This document shows positions 1 through 9,227 of a stretch of 64,000 bases of DNA, one piece after another; the first letter of the stretch is position 1; each line of letters begins with the position of its first letter. A program made the translations under genes and the position numbers. The stretch spans positions 82,297,942 to 82,361,941 of the forward strand of contig OY970825.1 in NCBI GenBank assembly GCA_963853835.1, given 5' to 3'. The DNA is from Calendula officinalis (Eukaryota; Streptophyta; Magnoliopsida; Asterales; Asteraceae). Below the pieces are notes generated by a model. The model was not told the DNA's origin and searched no databases. It worked only from the letters and a program-made list of their open reading frames with translations.

Positions 1-1023
1 AAAATTCTTGATGAATTAACTAATAATCAATCTACAGAAAAAGTTGTTCATGGGGTGGGATATCATGCTGTACCACCTCCATATAAATTCATTCCTCCAC
101 TCAAAAACAGTTCAGAAAGAATAATAAATTAATTAAAAAATGAAAATCAAACTGAATCTAATAATGAAACATCTGAATCAAATGATTCTTCTGATGATGA
201 TCAAACTACAGACTCAATTGAATTCAAAATTTTTCAAACTGAATCTACAAACTCAATTGATACAAGTTTTCACACAGCACAAAGTCCAAATGAATCTCCT
301 AAATATGATGCAGAAAATATACCAAAAATTTTAAGAAGGGGAAATCAAAGAAACATGAATCAACTCTTAGAACAAAGAAAAACCATAAGGGCTAAGGATA
401 ATAAATTAAAATGTGTTATTTGCAACAAAGTAAATCATTTAGCAAAGGATTGTCACTTCAATCCAATAAATTGTAAAGAGTTCAAGGAATTTAAAAAGTC
501 TAAAGAAAAGGCAAAAACACAAAAGTTAAGAGACACTACTGGTCCTTCAGTAGTAAATAAAACAAAAACTCCAATTGCTGAAACACCAAGATTTGGAAGA
601 AGTGCATCAAGGTTTGTTCAAAGTAGAAGAGTTGGAAGCCCAAAGAACAGCAATTACTTCAAGAACACTACTGGTATTAACCCTAATTATAATGCTGTCT
701 GGTACCAGTACAAAAACACTACTGGTAACAACCCTAATTCCAAAAATACTACTGCTACCAAACCAAAATTTCAAAACACTACTGGTCATTCCAAATATGG
801 TAAGTACCTAAATACTACTGGTCCATCAGTAGTAAAGTATTCAAAGGCTAAAAACAATGGGTATAGACCAAGATCAGACAAATCCAAAAGGTCAGTAGTA
901 AATCAAAACACCAGTACTAAAAAGGTATGGGTACCAAAAATGTTTAAAGTTAACTGTTCTAAAACTGATTTCTCAAAGGATGAACCCAAGACATATAAAG
1001 CTTGGGTTCCCAAAATTAACTAA
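1..1023 (+). pseudogene. gag: copia gag, 3' part with CCHC zinc knuckle
   Basis: Frame 1 is open from the window edge except for a TAA at 130-132, and ends at TAA 1021-1023. A nucleocapsid zinc knuckle C-x2-C-x4-H-x4-C lies near 409-453 (CVICNKVNHLAKDC). Downstream is a basic, Asn/Thr-rich tail with repeated NTTG units, encoded by the DNA motif ACTACTGG. Gag would form the virus-like particle core and bind the element RNA. The protease reads in another frame, so gag and pol are joined by a frame change or are broken apart. Upstream gag is outside the window. Confidence 0.85.
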
Positions 1024-1037
1024 CCATTTACTTACCT

Positions 1038-1493
1038 GTGCAGAGCATTCAGATCCCTGAAGAAGGAAGAACATGGCACATTGATAGTGGATGCTCAAGG
1101 CACATGACTGGAAATCTACAAATTCTAAAGGATTTCAAGTCACTTGATGGAGGTTATGTAGCTTTTGGTGAGAACCCAAAGGGAGGTAAGATTACAGGTA
1201 AATGTACTGTTACTAATGGCAAAATTACCTTTGATGATGTATTTTATGTAGCTGAGCTAAAATACAATCTAGTCAGTGTGTCTCAAGTTTGTGATAAAAA
1301 GAACAAAATTCTTTTCACAGACATTGAGTGCATCATTCTTTCTCCTGATTTTGTTTTAAATGAAAAATATGTAGTTTTAAGAACTCCAAGGAGAAACAAT
1401 GTGTATTGCCTGGATATAGGTGGAGAACTCATTTCTTCAAATGAGGTCAACTGCTTTATATCCAAGGCAAACACCACTGAATCAGAACTATGA
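1038..1493 (+). pseudogene. copia aspartic protease region of pol
   Basis: The protease active-site motif is visible as WHIDSGCSRHMTGN (near 1074-1115); the D-S-G triad is that of pepsin-like retroelement proteases, which cut the polyprotein. The rest of the fold follows up to the GAG-pre-integrase join. The frame ends at TGA 1491-1493, at a place where relatives carry Trp just before the integrase zinc-binding His. The stop is therefore probably a G-to-A change (inference). Confidence 0.85.
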
Positions 1494-2383
1494 CATAGAA
1501 GGATGTGTCACACTAATTTCAAAAACATGAACAATTTAGTAAAAAGAAATTTGGTCATTGGACTACCTCAAAAGCAATTCATGTGTGATCATCATTGTGT
1601 TGCTTGCCTAAAAGGTAAACAACACAAGACTTCTCATAAATCCAAATATGTGAATTCTATTTCTGTTCCTTTGAACTCTTACATATGGACCTTTTTGGAC
1701 CTACAAATGTAATGAGTATTGGAAAGAAACAATATTGTCTTGTTATTACTGATGACTTTTCCAGATATACATGGGTTTTCTTTCTCAGGACAAAGGATGA
1801 ATCAAGTGAACTCATCAAGAACTTAATTGTTAAACTGGAAAACACATCTGATCAAACAGTTAAAGCCATAAGATGTGATAATGGCACAGAATTTAAAAAT
1901 GCTAACTTAACTAATTTTTGTAATCTTAAAGGTATTGACAGGCAATACAGTTCACCTAGAACTCCTCAACAAAATGGTGTAGCTGAAAGAAGAAATAGAA
2001 CCATCATTGAAGCAGCAAGATCAATGCTAGCAGATTCAAAGTTACCAATCACTTTTTAGGCTGAAGCTGTTAATACTGCCTTTTATGTTCAAAACAGAGT
2101 ATTAATAGTGAAGCCACATTTTAAAACACCATATGAAGTTTTTAATAAAAGAAAACCCTCTATAAGTTTTTTAAAATCATTTGGTTGTCCTTGTACTATT
2201 CTGATTACAAGAGAACAAATTGGTAAATTTGACTGCAAAGCTGATGATGGAATCTTTGTGGGATACTCTACTCAATGCAAATCATACAGAGTATTCAACA
2301 AGAGATTAAGGATAATTGAAGAAAGCATCAATGTATCCTTTAATGAAAATGTTTCTAATGAACAAGGAAATGGTCCAGATTGA
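1494..2383 (+). pseudogene. copia integrase, broken
   Basis: The HHCC zinc-binding N-terminus runs from HRRMCHTNFKNMNN to CVACLKGKQ. A frame change occurs near 1670-1690: the PLNS segment is in one frame and the MDLFGPTNV catalytic segment in another. DDE residues are visible: Asp in MDLFGP, Asp in RCDNGTEF (~1872) and Glu in NGVAERRNRT (~1974). A TAG at 2057-2059 breaks the core, the frame continues through KTPYEVFNKRKPS, and a TGA ends it at 2381-2383. Integrase would insert the cDNA into the genome; this copy cannot be translated through. Confidence 0.9.
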
Positions 2384-3046
2384 CTATTTAACATAGACAA
2401 TCTAACCAAATCCTTTAATTCTAACATGGATTTAAATGCAGGTGATTCAAATTGTCATACTCAAAAGGAAGGAACATCGTCTGTTAATACTGGTCAAGAA
2501 GAGATGAGATACATAGTAGTTGATACTGCTCCCACAGTTAATACTGAGGACAGTAATAACTCAAATTCTGGAAGCAGTAGTAACTCTGAGAATGAGGACA
2601 GTAGTAATTCAAATACTACTGGCACCAGTAATAGTACTCAAAATACTACTGGTCCCAGCAATAACCTAAATTCTCAAGATACTACTGATCCCAGTAACAA
2701 CAACGATACTACTGATCTTAATGAAGATAATAACAGTAGCAATTCTGAACAAGATGATGATGAACCTAACATCAATGACAATGAAGGATCTCTAGATGAG
2801 CAAATGTCTGAGACAAATGAGTCAAATCTTGAAAATCAACTAGTGGTTGATAGAGCTACAACAACAAGGACTCGGAAGAACCATCCATTAGACCTTGTTC
2901 TAAGTGATGTTAACTCACCACTGCAAACAAGAAGCAAATTAAACAAAAGCTTAACTGCGAACATGTGTAATATAAGTTAAATTGCTAATGAATGTATGTT
3001 TGAATGATTTCTGTCTCAGGATGAACCAAAGAAAATTCAACAAGCA
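2384..3046 (+). pseudogene. integrase-RT linker of copia pol, Asn/Ser-rich
   Basis: An open stretch of 184 codons (2426-2980) is in the same frame as the integrase end and the RT start. It is low-complexity, rich in N, S, D and T, with repeated NTTG/DTTD units encoded by the DNA motif TACTACTGG/GAT between ~2610 and 2715. Linkers here are normally variable and disordered. Stops at 2978-2980 (TAA) and 3005-3007 (TGA) lie just before the RT start. A CAG before 3021 looks like a splice acceptor, but the frame is the same on both sides, so simple nonsense changes explain it. Confidence 0.75.
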
Positions 3047-4003
3047 ATGAAGGACTCAAACTGGATTGAGGCAATGCAAGAAGAACTCCTTCAATTCAAG
3101 TTACAAGCTGTTTGGACACTTGTACCTCTACCCAAAGGAAAAAGAGCCATTGGAACAAGATGGATCTTTAGAAACAAGAAAGATGAAAGAGGTATAGTGA
3201 TCAAGAACAAAGCCAGACTTGTAGCCCAAGGATACACTCAAGAAGAAGGAATATACTATGATGAAGTATATGCTCCTGTTGCTAGAATTGAAGCAATAAG
3301 AATATTCTTAGCATATGCTTCATTCAAAAGGTTCAAAGTCTATCAAATGGATGTGAAGAGTGCATTCCTATATGGGAAGATTGAAGAAGAGGTCTATGTA
3401 TGCCAACCTCCAGGTTTTGAAGATCCAAAACATGGTGATTATGTGTTCAAATTAGATAAAGCTCTGTATGGCCTACATCAGGCACCAAGAGCATGGTATG
3501 ATACATTGTCATCATACTTATTAAAGAATAATTTTAAAAGAGGAGCCATTGACAAAACTTTGTTTACAAAGAAAGTCAAAGATGATATACTACTGGTACA
3601 AATCTATGTAGATGATATCATCTTTGGGTCAACCAATGATTTATTATGCAAAGAATTTGAAGAACTGATGCAAATTAAATTCAAGATGAGCTCTATGGGT
3701 CCAATGAACTTCTTCCTTGGACTCCAAGTAAATCAAAGAACAGATGGTATTTTGATAAACCAATCAAAATATGTTAAAGACATCTTGGAGAAGTTTGATA
3801 TGAAAGACTGCAAGAGTGCAAGTACACCAATGGAAACACACAAACACCTACATCCTGATATTGAGGGGGAGGATGTAGATGAACACTTATATAGATCAAT
3901 GATAGGCTCTTTGATGTACTTAACTGCATCAAGACCTGACATTATGTATAGTGTTTATGTGTGTGCAAGATATCAAGCAAGACCTAAAGAACTACACTTG
4001 TAG
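3047..4003 (+). pseudogene. copia reverse transcriptase
   Basis: Typical copia RT: the WIEAMQEELLQF start, then RAIGTRWIFRNKKDERG, YTQEEGIYYDEVYAPVAR, the catalytic Asp motif QMDVKSAFLYG, LYGLHQAPRAWYD, and the active-site YVDDIIFGS near 3606. The segment is open for 318 codons and is the best-preserved part of pol, ending at TAG 4001-4003 where relatives continue into the RNase H tether. It copies element RNA into cDNA in the particle. The motif TACTACTGG also lies inside this coding sequence (3588-3598). Confidence 0.93.
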
Positions 4004-4549
4004 GCTGTCAAAAGAATAATCAGATACTTGAAAGGCAAACCATCACTTGGTCTATGGTATCCACATGATTCACCCTTTGAACTCATAGCCTACACAGATA
4101 GTGACTATGGAGGTGAATGTCAAGATAGAAAGTCCACTACTGGTGGATGTCAATTCTTTGGATCAAGACTGGTGTCTTGGCAATGCAAGAAACAAACAAA
4201 TGTATCAACATCAACTGCTGAAGCAGAGTATGTAGCTGCATCTGCTTGTTGTGCTCAAGTACTGTGGATTCAAAACTAGCTTCTAGACTTTGGTATCTCT
4301 ATCCTTAAAACTCCTATTTTTATTGATAATCAAAGTGCTATTAGTATTGTGAACAATCCAGTAAAACACTCTAAAACCAAACACATTGAAATAAGATTTC
4401 ATTTTATAAGAGATTGCAATGAAAAGAAGTTAATCAAAGTAGTTAAAATTCATACTGATGATCAACTAGCAGATCTTTTTACAAAAGCATTTGATGTAGG
4501 AAGATTCAACTTCTTGGTCAGCAGTATTGGAATGATTTTAATAAATTAA
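4004..4549 (+). pseudogene. copia RNase H and pol C-terminus
   Basis: The frame continues from RT. AYTDSDYGG gives the first catalytic Asp, STAEAEYVA the catalytic Glu and FIDNQSAI the next Asp. A TAG at 4277-4279 sits between the second and third catalytic segments. The end has the familiar SKTKHIEIRFHFIRD and DQLADLFTKAFDVGRF motifs, with a normal TAA at 4547-4549. RNase H removes the RNA strand during cDNA synthesis. Another ACTACTGG motif lies inside at 4136-4143. Confidence 0.9.
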
Positions 4550-4599
4550 TTTCTCACTCAAAAGCATGTGTAAAGTTTTGTTGTAAAAAGTTATTTATT

Positions 4600-4872
4600 T
4601 GTTTAAGTGTTTTACTACTGGTAGGTCTGCTTTACTGATATGTAGGATTGTGCATAAAATACTACTGGTAGGTCAATACTACTGGTGTGTATTAGGTTTA
4701 CAAAAATACTACTGGTAAGTCAGTACTACTGGTAGGTCAATACTACTGGTCTTGTATGCTAGTGGTTTCTACTGATGTCTATAGCTACTACTGATGTCAA
4801 AATCCTTAGTTACTACTGATGTTCGTAGATACTACTGACGTTTTCTTACTGGTATCTCATTTACTACTGGTC
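4600..4872 (+). repeat. ACTACTGG/ACTACTGAT motif cluster in the pol to post-pol spacer
   Basis: About ten copies of TACTACTGGT, TACTACTGAT or TACTACTGACG occur between 4609 and 4870, at irregular spacing of 15-50 bp in one orientation. The spacing is too irregular for simple tandem slippage. The cluster ends ~100 bp upstream of the TATA box at 4970. The same motif clusters in the U3 part of the 3' LTR. An enhancer or protein-binding array is inferred. Confidence 0.8.
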
Positions 4873-4969
4873 TTTCAACTATCATTTTACCAAACTAACC
4901 CCCATGAAAATAACCGTTGTGTTATGATTCGAAGGACAATTCAGTATTTTTACAGGATAAATCGTAAGA

Positions 4970-4977
4970 TATAAATA
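4970..4977 (+). promoter_or_regulatory. TATA box of a probable internal promoter for the post-pol ORF
   Basis: TATAAATAG starts at 4970, 160 bp upstream of the ATG at 5130. The intervening 150 bp resemble a plant 5' UTR: pyrimidine-rich, with no obvious ORF and a good start context (AACAATGGC). The same nine bases form the LTR TATA box at 9009. This suggests the post-pol region has its own transcript; that is inference. Confidence 0.6.
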
Positions 4978-5129
4978 GCTGAACTCGATTAGATTAGCAT
5001 TACCTTCACTTCGATTTGCTAAATCCTCTCGATAAACCCTAGCTTACGATCATAAACCCTGCACCAGTAACAAAATTCTTACTCGTTTCTCTCAAATTAA
5101 ACGATCCATACTTCTCAAAATCAACAACA

Positions 5130-6386
5130 ATGGCAACTCTACAATCTCTCAATGTTCATACAGATCTTAAATACTCAGAGTTCCACAATATGTGTGCGTT
5201 TCTACGCAATCCAGATGGTACAAAAGACTTTCGACCAATCGTACAATTCTTGAAGAACTCATACATTAAGTTCGCTTTAACTGTAAAACCGAAAGCATAT
5301 CAACAACACTTGGTCGATTTCTGGACCAATGCTGAAAGAACAGAAGGTTCAACTGTGTCTATGATAAAATCATCGGTGGATGGAAAGACGATCACAATCA
5401 CTGAACAATCGATTCGACACCATCTACAACTACATGATGATGCAGGTATGTTTACACTTCCTAAGGAATTCATTGCTGAAATTTTAAATAAAATGGGTTA
5501 TGAGGGAAGACTTAACATAGTAACTTTTCAAAAAGGTCTTCTCTCCCCACAATGGAAATTTCTTGTACATACTATTCAGCATTGCATTTCTCCTAAAAGA
5601 AGTACTTGGAATGAGTTTAATAAGGCAATAGCCTCTGCTGTTGTCTGTTTATGCACAGATCAAGTATTTAATTTTTCATATATGATTTTTGAAGGTATGT
5701 TGGGAAATCTTAGTTCCTCAAAAATTTTAATGTATCCCAGATTTCTTCAACATATTATAAATTGTGAATTGCAAAACTTGTCAACTCCCAAAAACATTTT
5801 TATAATTCCTGAGTTGAACAAGAAAGTTTTCTCAAATATGAGGAAACAATTTAAATTTTCGGGCAAGGAAACCCCTTTGTTTCTTAACATGATCAAAGAT
5901 CAAACACAATTTGGAGAGGGTTCAATCATAGATACAACCCAAATTGAACCTCAACCCACTCCATCACCCCCAAATGCAGCCCAAACACCACCCCAAATAG
6001 TCACTCAATCACCCACACATATAGAAGTCCTGAATGTGTCCCAGGAATTTGACATAAATCTGCAGAGTGCTACTCTTCACTCTGTGGAAGACCTACCAAA
6101 TAAAACCCAAAATATTTCCACAACTTATAAAAGAAAGAAGACTTCTTTCAAGGACACCAGGGGACAAATTGAGTCACACCCCAGGCTCCAAAAGTTGTCC
6201 TCCAAGGAAGAGAGAGGATATGAGGCGAGGGCTTTCACTACTGATGCCCCAAAGGTGGGTGCACAGGACAGTGAAAACATAACTAAGACCCAGACCTCGG
6301 CAACTTTAAGTGATGACTCATTTGAGGAATTACTTAAAGGACCCCGGTGCCAAGAAACCACAAGGGGGCACTTCTGCTTCTTCTAG
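5130..6386 (+). CDS. post-pol ORF, N-terminal part (copia extra protein)
   Basis: 418 codons from an ATG in good context. The first ~230 residues (FLRNPDGTKDFRPIVQFLKN, SIRHHLQLHDDAGMF, LSPQWKFLVHTIQHCIS, MYPRFLQHIINCELQ) form a conserved domain that I know as the extra protein of many Asteraceae copia elements, often misnamed in databases. Residues ~270-418 are Pro/Thr/Gln-rich and look disordered. There is no signal peptide or membrane segment, so calling it an envelope is not supported. Function is unknown. The frame ends in a short out-of-frame tail, while the overlapping frame continues, so one indel near 6330-6345 probably splits a once-single ORF. A diverged copy lies at 13852. Confidence 0.75.
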   Translation: MATLQSLNVHTDLKYSEFHNMCAFLRNPDGTKDFRPIVQFLKNSYIKFALTVKPKAYQQHLVDFWTNAERTEGSTVSMIKSSVDGKTITITEQSIRHHLQLHDDAGMFTLPKEFIAEILNKMGYEGRLNIVTFQKGLLSPQWKFLVHTIQHCISPKRSTWNEFNKAIASAVVCLCTDQVFNFSYMIFEGMLGNLSSSKILMYPRFLQHIINCELQNLSTPKNIFIIPELNKKVFSNMRKQFKFSGKETPLFLNMIKDQTQFGEGSIIDTTQIEPQPTPSPPNAAQTPPQIVTQSPTHIEVLNVSQEFDINLQSATLHSVEDLPNKTQNISTTYKRKKTSFKDTRGQIESHPRLQKLSSKEERGYEARAFTTDAPKVGAQDSENITKTQTSATLSDDSFEELLKGPRCQETTRGHFCFF

Positions 6387-8556
6387 GAAGAAGAGGGTGT
6401 CTAAACAACCCAATGAATCACCAAGAAGTGATGAGGGTAGATCTATGGATTTGATGGAAAGGATGGAAAACCTTAAAGCCAATGTACCAGTCAGTGAGCC
6501 CGATGATCTTGCTAGATGGAGTGAGGGCAGTATTAAAACCAAACAATTGACGGATAAATTGGATTCTCTTGAATCCACTGTACAAAATTGTCTTACATAT
6601 CTCACAAATCAAGGAAAAACAATGCAATACATGAAAAGGCACATTAATACAATCAATAAAAGGATGAGGTTATATGAGCACAGGCTTCATCAACAAACAA
6701 AGATTATCAGAAGATTGAAAAAGAAGATTGATAATAGTGAGGCTCCACCAGTTGAGCTCACTAAGGGGGAGAAGGACAATATTCAAACAATGATTGATGA
6801 ATCAATTGTAGCAACAACAACCTCTCTCCTCAATCTCAAAGAAACAACAGTTGATGAAGGCCCAGAAAGGATGAATGTTGATGATGAGCCTACTACTACT
6901 GCTCCTATGGAACAACAAGCTAAACAAGAAGTATCAGTAGTAACTCCTACTACTGATATTATAGCAGTAGTAAATCAACAAAAGGAAATAAGCGCACCAA
7001 AAACTACTGATGCCCTATCAGTAGTAACTCCTGAAATCACACCAGTAGTAACTACCTTGGTTACTACTGAAGAGGAAGAACTACTTTTACCAGAGCTAAT
7101 TGAAAGAGAACGATTTGAAATGATCACCAAACCACCTACACCTGATCAACCACTTATCATACCTAACATTGATGATAATGTGAACTGGTTTGAAGTTGAT
7201 GAGTGCTCACTTCCTCCACATCCAAAAATACTTCAACAGAATGAACTTACATTATTTTCTCCTTCAATAATTATCAGTGGTGTGCCTGATATGAAATATA
7301 TTCCACCTCCACCTTCAGCTCATATTAGAAAGGGTAAAGAAGTGTATGATGAAGATTACCATAACAGAGCACAAGATCATTACATGGTGAACAAGATAAA
7401 TCTTGTCAGAGCTGACAAACAGTCTAAGTGGAAGGTGAAGCACAAGAGATATTTAGAGAAAGTAGCTAAGTATCAAGCTCTTGAAGAGAAGAAGGCTCAA
7501 AATGAAATTCCTGTTCAAGTACCTGTTCAAATAGAAGACATTCAGATAGAAGCTCAAAAAGCAGAATTCAAGAGACTTAGAAAAGTTGAAGAAGAACACA
7601 TTAAATGTCTTGAAGATTTGGTTTCTGAATGCAAGAAAACTAAAAGTGAATTAACTGATGATGTATTTGAACAGAAGACCAATATGATTGAATTTTTAAA
7701 GACAAAAGGGCACAATGCAAAATCCTTTGGCAAAATGAAGATGATGACCATTATTGAAAAATATTGTGCTGCCAAGAAGAAGGATTTGGCTGAACAAGAA
7801 GCAAAAGGAGCAAAGAAATCAAAAGCCCTAATTCCAATCAGTCCAAGTTTATTTAAAGCTGGTAGTACATCAACTACTGGTGAATCCTCAACTCCCCAAT
7901 CAAAGAAGAGAAAAGCTGTTACTCAAGAACAGAGTACTAAAAAGAAATCAAAAACAGAGCAAATCATTCCTGTTCTTGAAGTACCTGTTGCTCCCTTACA
8001 AAACAATCCAATCATCAATTGGAGGGTTATGCCTAACCATGTTATAGAGATTGTAAGGGAAGACAAAATTATACAAAGATTTACTGGATGGTTACCATTG
8101 ATTGGATCATGCTCAAGAAGTGATGTTATTAAACTTCTAATCATTGGAAAACCAAGAATGTCAAAGAAATCATGGAAAGAGTCTGGTGCTGGATACTTAA
8201 CAAGAATGATAGATGCTGCATTTTATCCAGACAACTACCCAGAACAATTTACAGATCCAGGAAATGTTTATGCTTGGAATGTGATTCCAACTGCCAATAT
8301 GTACTTCTTTGAAAAATCAGGCAAAATATGTGAGCTCTACTTATATGAAAAAGAATATCCACATTCTGAAAAGACTATGTATCAGATATTCACAAATACA
8401 ATGATGAAACCTTATGATGTTGTTATGTTCCAGAACAAATTGAATTATTTCACAAAGAGAAACATCAAATATATCATTGAGCAAAGACATCAACAGAATC
8501 AAAGAACGTTGGAGAAAAGAAAGAAAGAAGAGGAAGAACAAAAGAAACTTATGTGA
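6310..8556 (+). CDS. post-pol ORF, C-terminal part (coiled coil plus conserved tail)
   Basis: 748 codons overlapping the preceding ORF by 77 bp in another frame; the overlap is best explained by a frameshift, and the first codons shown may not be used. It has a Lys/Arg/Ser-rich start, a probable coiled coil at ~residues 50-150 (LTDKLDSLESTV, KRMRLYEHRLHQQTKI), a Thr/Val-rich stretch encoded by ACTACTG/CAGTAGT hairpins (6890-7075), Glu/Lys-rich helices, a basic patch with KKRKAV, and a conserved C-terminal domain (NWRVMPNHVIEIV, SGAGYLTRMIDAAFYPDNYP). The tail is again charged. No TM segment is visible. Nuclear or particle association is only a guess. The homologous tail recurs at 15125-15776. 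Confidence 0.75.
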   Translation: MMTHLRNYLKDPGAKKPQGGTSASSRKKRVSKQPNESPRSDEGRSMDLMERMENLKANVPVSEPDDLARWSEGSIKTKQLTDKLDSLESTVQNCLTYLTNQGKTMQYMKRHINTINKRMRLYEHRLHQQTKIIRRLKKKIDNSEAPPVELTKGEKDNIQTMIDESIVATTTSLLNLKETTVDEGPERMNVDDEPTTTAPMEQQAKQEVSVVTPTTDIIAVVNQQKEISAPKTTDALSVVTPEITPVVTTLVTTEEEELLLPELIERERFEMITKPPTPDQPLIIPNIDDNVNWFEVDECSLPPHPKILQQNELTLFSPSIIISGVPDMKYIPPPPSAHIRKGKEVYDEDYHNRAQDHYMVNKINLVRADKQSKWKVKHKRYLEKVAKYQALEEKKAQNEIPVQVPVQIEDIQIEAQKAEFKRLRKVEEEHIKCLEDLVSECKKTKSELTDDVFEQKTNMIEFLKTKGHNAKSFGKMKMMTIIEKYCAAKKKDLAEQEAKGAKKSKALIPISPSLFKAGSTSTTGESSTPQSKKRKAVTQEQSTKKKSKTEQIIPVLEVPVAPLQNNPIINWRVMPNHVIEIVREDKIIQRFTGWLPLIGSCSRSDVIKLLIIGKPRMSKKSWKESGAGYLTRMIDAAFYPDNYPEQFTDPGNVYAWNVIPTANMYFFEKSGKICELYLYEKEYPHSEKTMYQIFTNTMMKPYDVVMFQNKLNYFTKRNIKYIIEQRHQQNQRTLEKRKKEEEEQKKLM

Positions 8557-8572
8557 TTGAAAGAGAATCAAT

Positions 8573-8588
8573 AAGTTTAGGGGGAGAT
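8573..8588 (+). other. polypurine tract of the copia element
   Basis: The purine run AGGGGGAGAT lies directly before the LTR start at TGTTGG. This is the expected primer for plus-strand cDNA synthesis. The same sequence in weaker form (ATGGGAGATTGATG) marks the second copy at ~15810. Confidence 0.75.
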
Positions 8589-9225
8589 TGTTGGAACAAA
8601 TCACAGATCAACTTATTACTGATGCTGCAGTTAGTACTGATCATGTTTATTACTGATGAATATCATGGTTGATACTGATGGGGCAGAAACTTACTACTGA
8701 TGAGTTGATACTGGTGAAGACTATAACTTAGTTACTACTGATCAAGCATATATTGAAGATACTACTGATCTTAGTAGTTACTACTGACGTTGGTTTTGGA
8801 CTTACTACTGGTCACCAAATTTACTACTGACGATGCTCATTTACTAGTGGTGATTGCAGTTACTACTGGTATACGATTTGGAAGCATATCAAGTCCGAGA
8901 TCTTCGTAGAGTTAGTTATAGAATGTAATTCAATGTATATCTTTTATATTTCGAATGTAAATCAAGTCCTAGAATAACTAGGGTAAATAGTTTAGCTTCA
9001 AGGACTATTATAAATAGTTCCTTACGAATTGTAAACGTACGTGTGTATTGTTAATCAATAATATACATTGAAGCTTTTTGTGAAACTGTGTTCTTAATAT
9101 TTTCGCATATTGTTTTACAGTTCATTGTTCTTAATATATTGATATAGTGTTGATCCGCTGCAACTTCTATTATCAATTAGATCTAAAGGTGTTTATTAAC
9201 TCTTCATAGTTAATCGATCCTGACA
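8589..9225 (+). repeat. 3' LTR of the copia element
   Basis: It starts TGTTGGAACAAATC directly after the polypurine tract and probably ends at TGACA (9221-9225), giving ~637 bp with TG..CA ends. U3 carries seven or more ACTACTG motifs (8688-8870). TATAAATAG at 9009-9017 is the likely TATA box. The 5' LTR is outside the window, so the 3' boundary is set only by the TG..CA rule. Confidence 0.75.
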
Positions 9226-9227
9226 TT

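Larger units (their letters stand above)
1..9225 (+). mobile_element. Ty1/copia LTR retrotransposon with extra post-pol ORF, 5' end outside window
   Basis: Domain order is gag zinc knuckle, protease, integrase, reverse transcriptase, RNase H, spacer, extra coding region, polypurine tract, 3' LTR. Integrase before RT defines copia rather than gypsy. A long extra ORF after pol is the layout known from Sirevirus-type copia elements. The gag-pol part carries nine in-frame stops and at least one frameshift, so it cannot move by itself. The post-pol region has a single break. The 5' LTR and gag start lie left of the window, so LTR divergence cannot be measured here. Lineage assignment is inference. 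Confidence 0.93.

Noticed and set aside
1024..1045. A splice acceptor (TTACCTGTGCAG) between gag and protease
   Set aside because: No matching donor or in-frame join could be shown; a frame change or decay is as likely.
3008..3020. A splice acceptor (TTTCTGTCTCAG) before RT
   Set aside because: Linker and RT are in the same frame on both sides, so two nonsense changes explain the gap without splicing.
5130..8556. Calling the post-pol ORF a retroviral envelope
   Set aside because: No signal peptide, transmembrane segment or cleavage motif is visible; it is described only as an extra post-pol protein.
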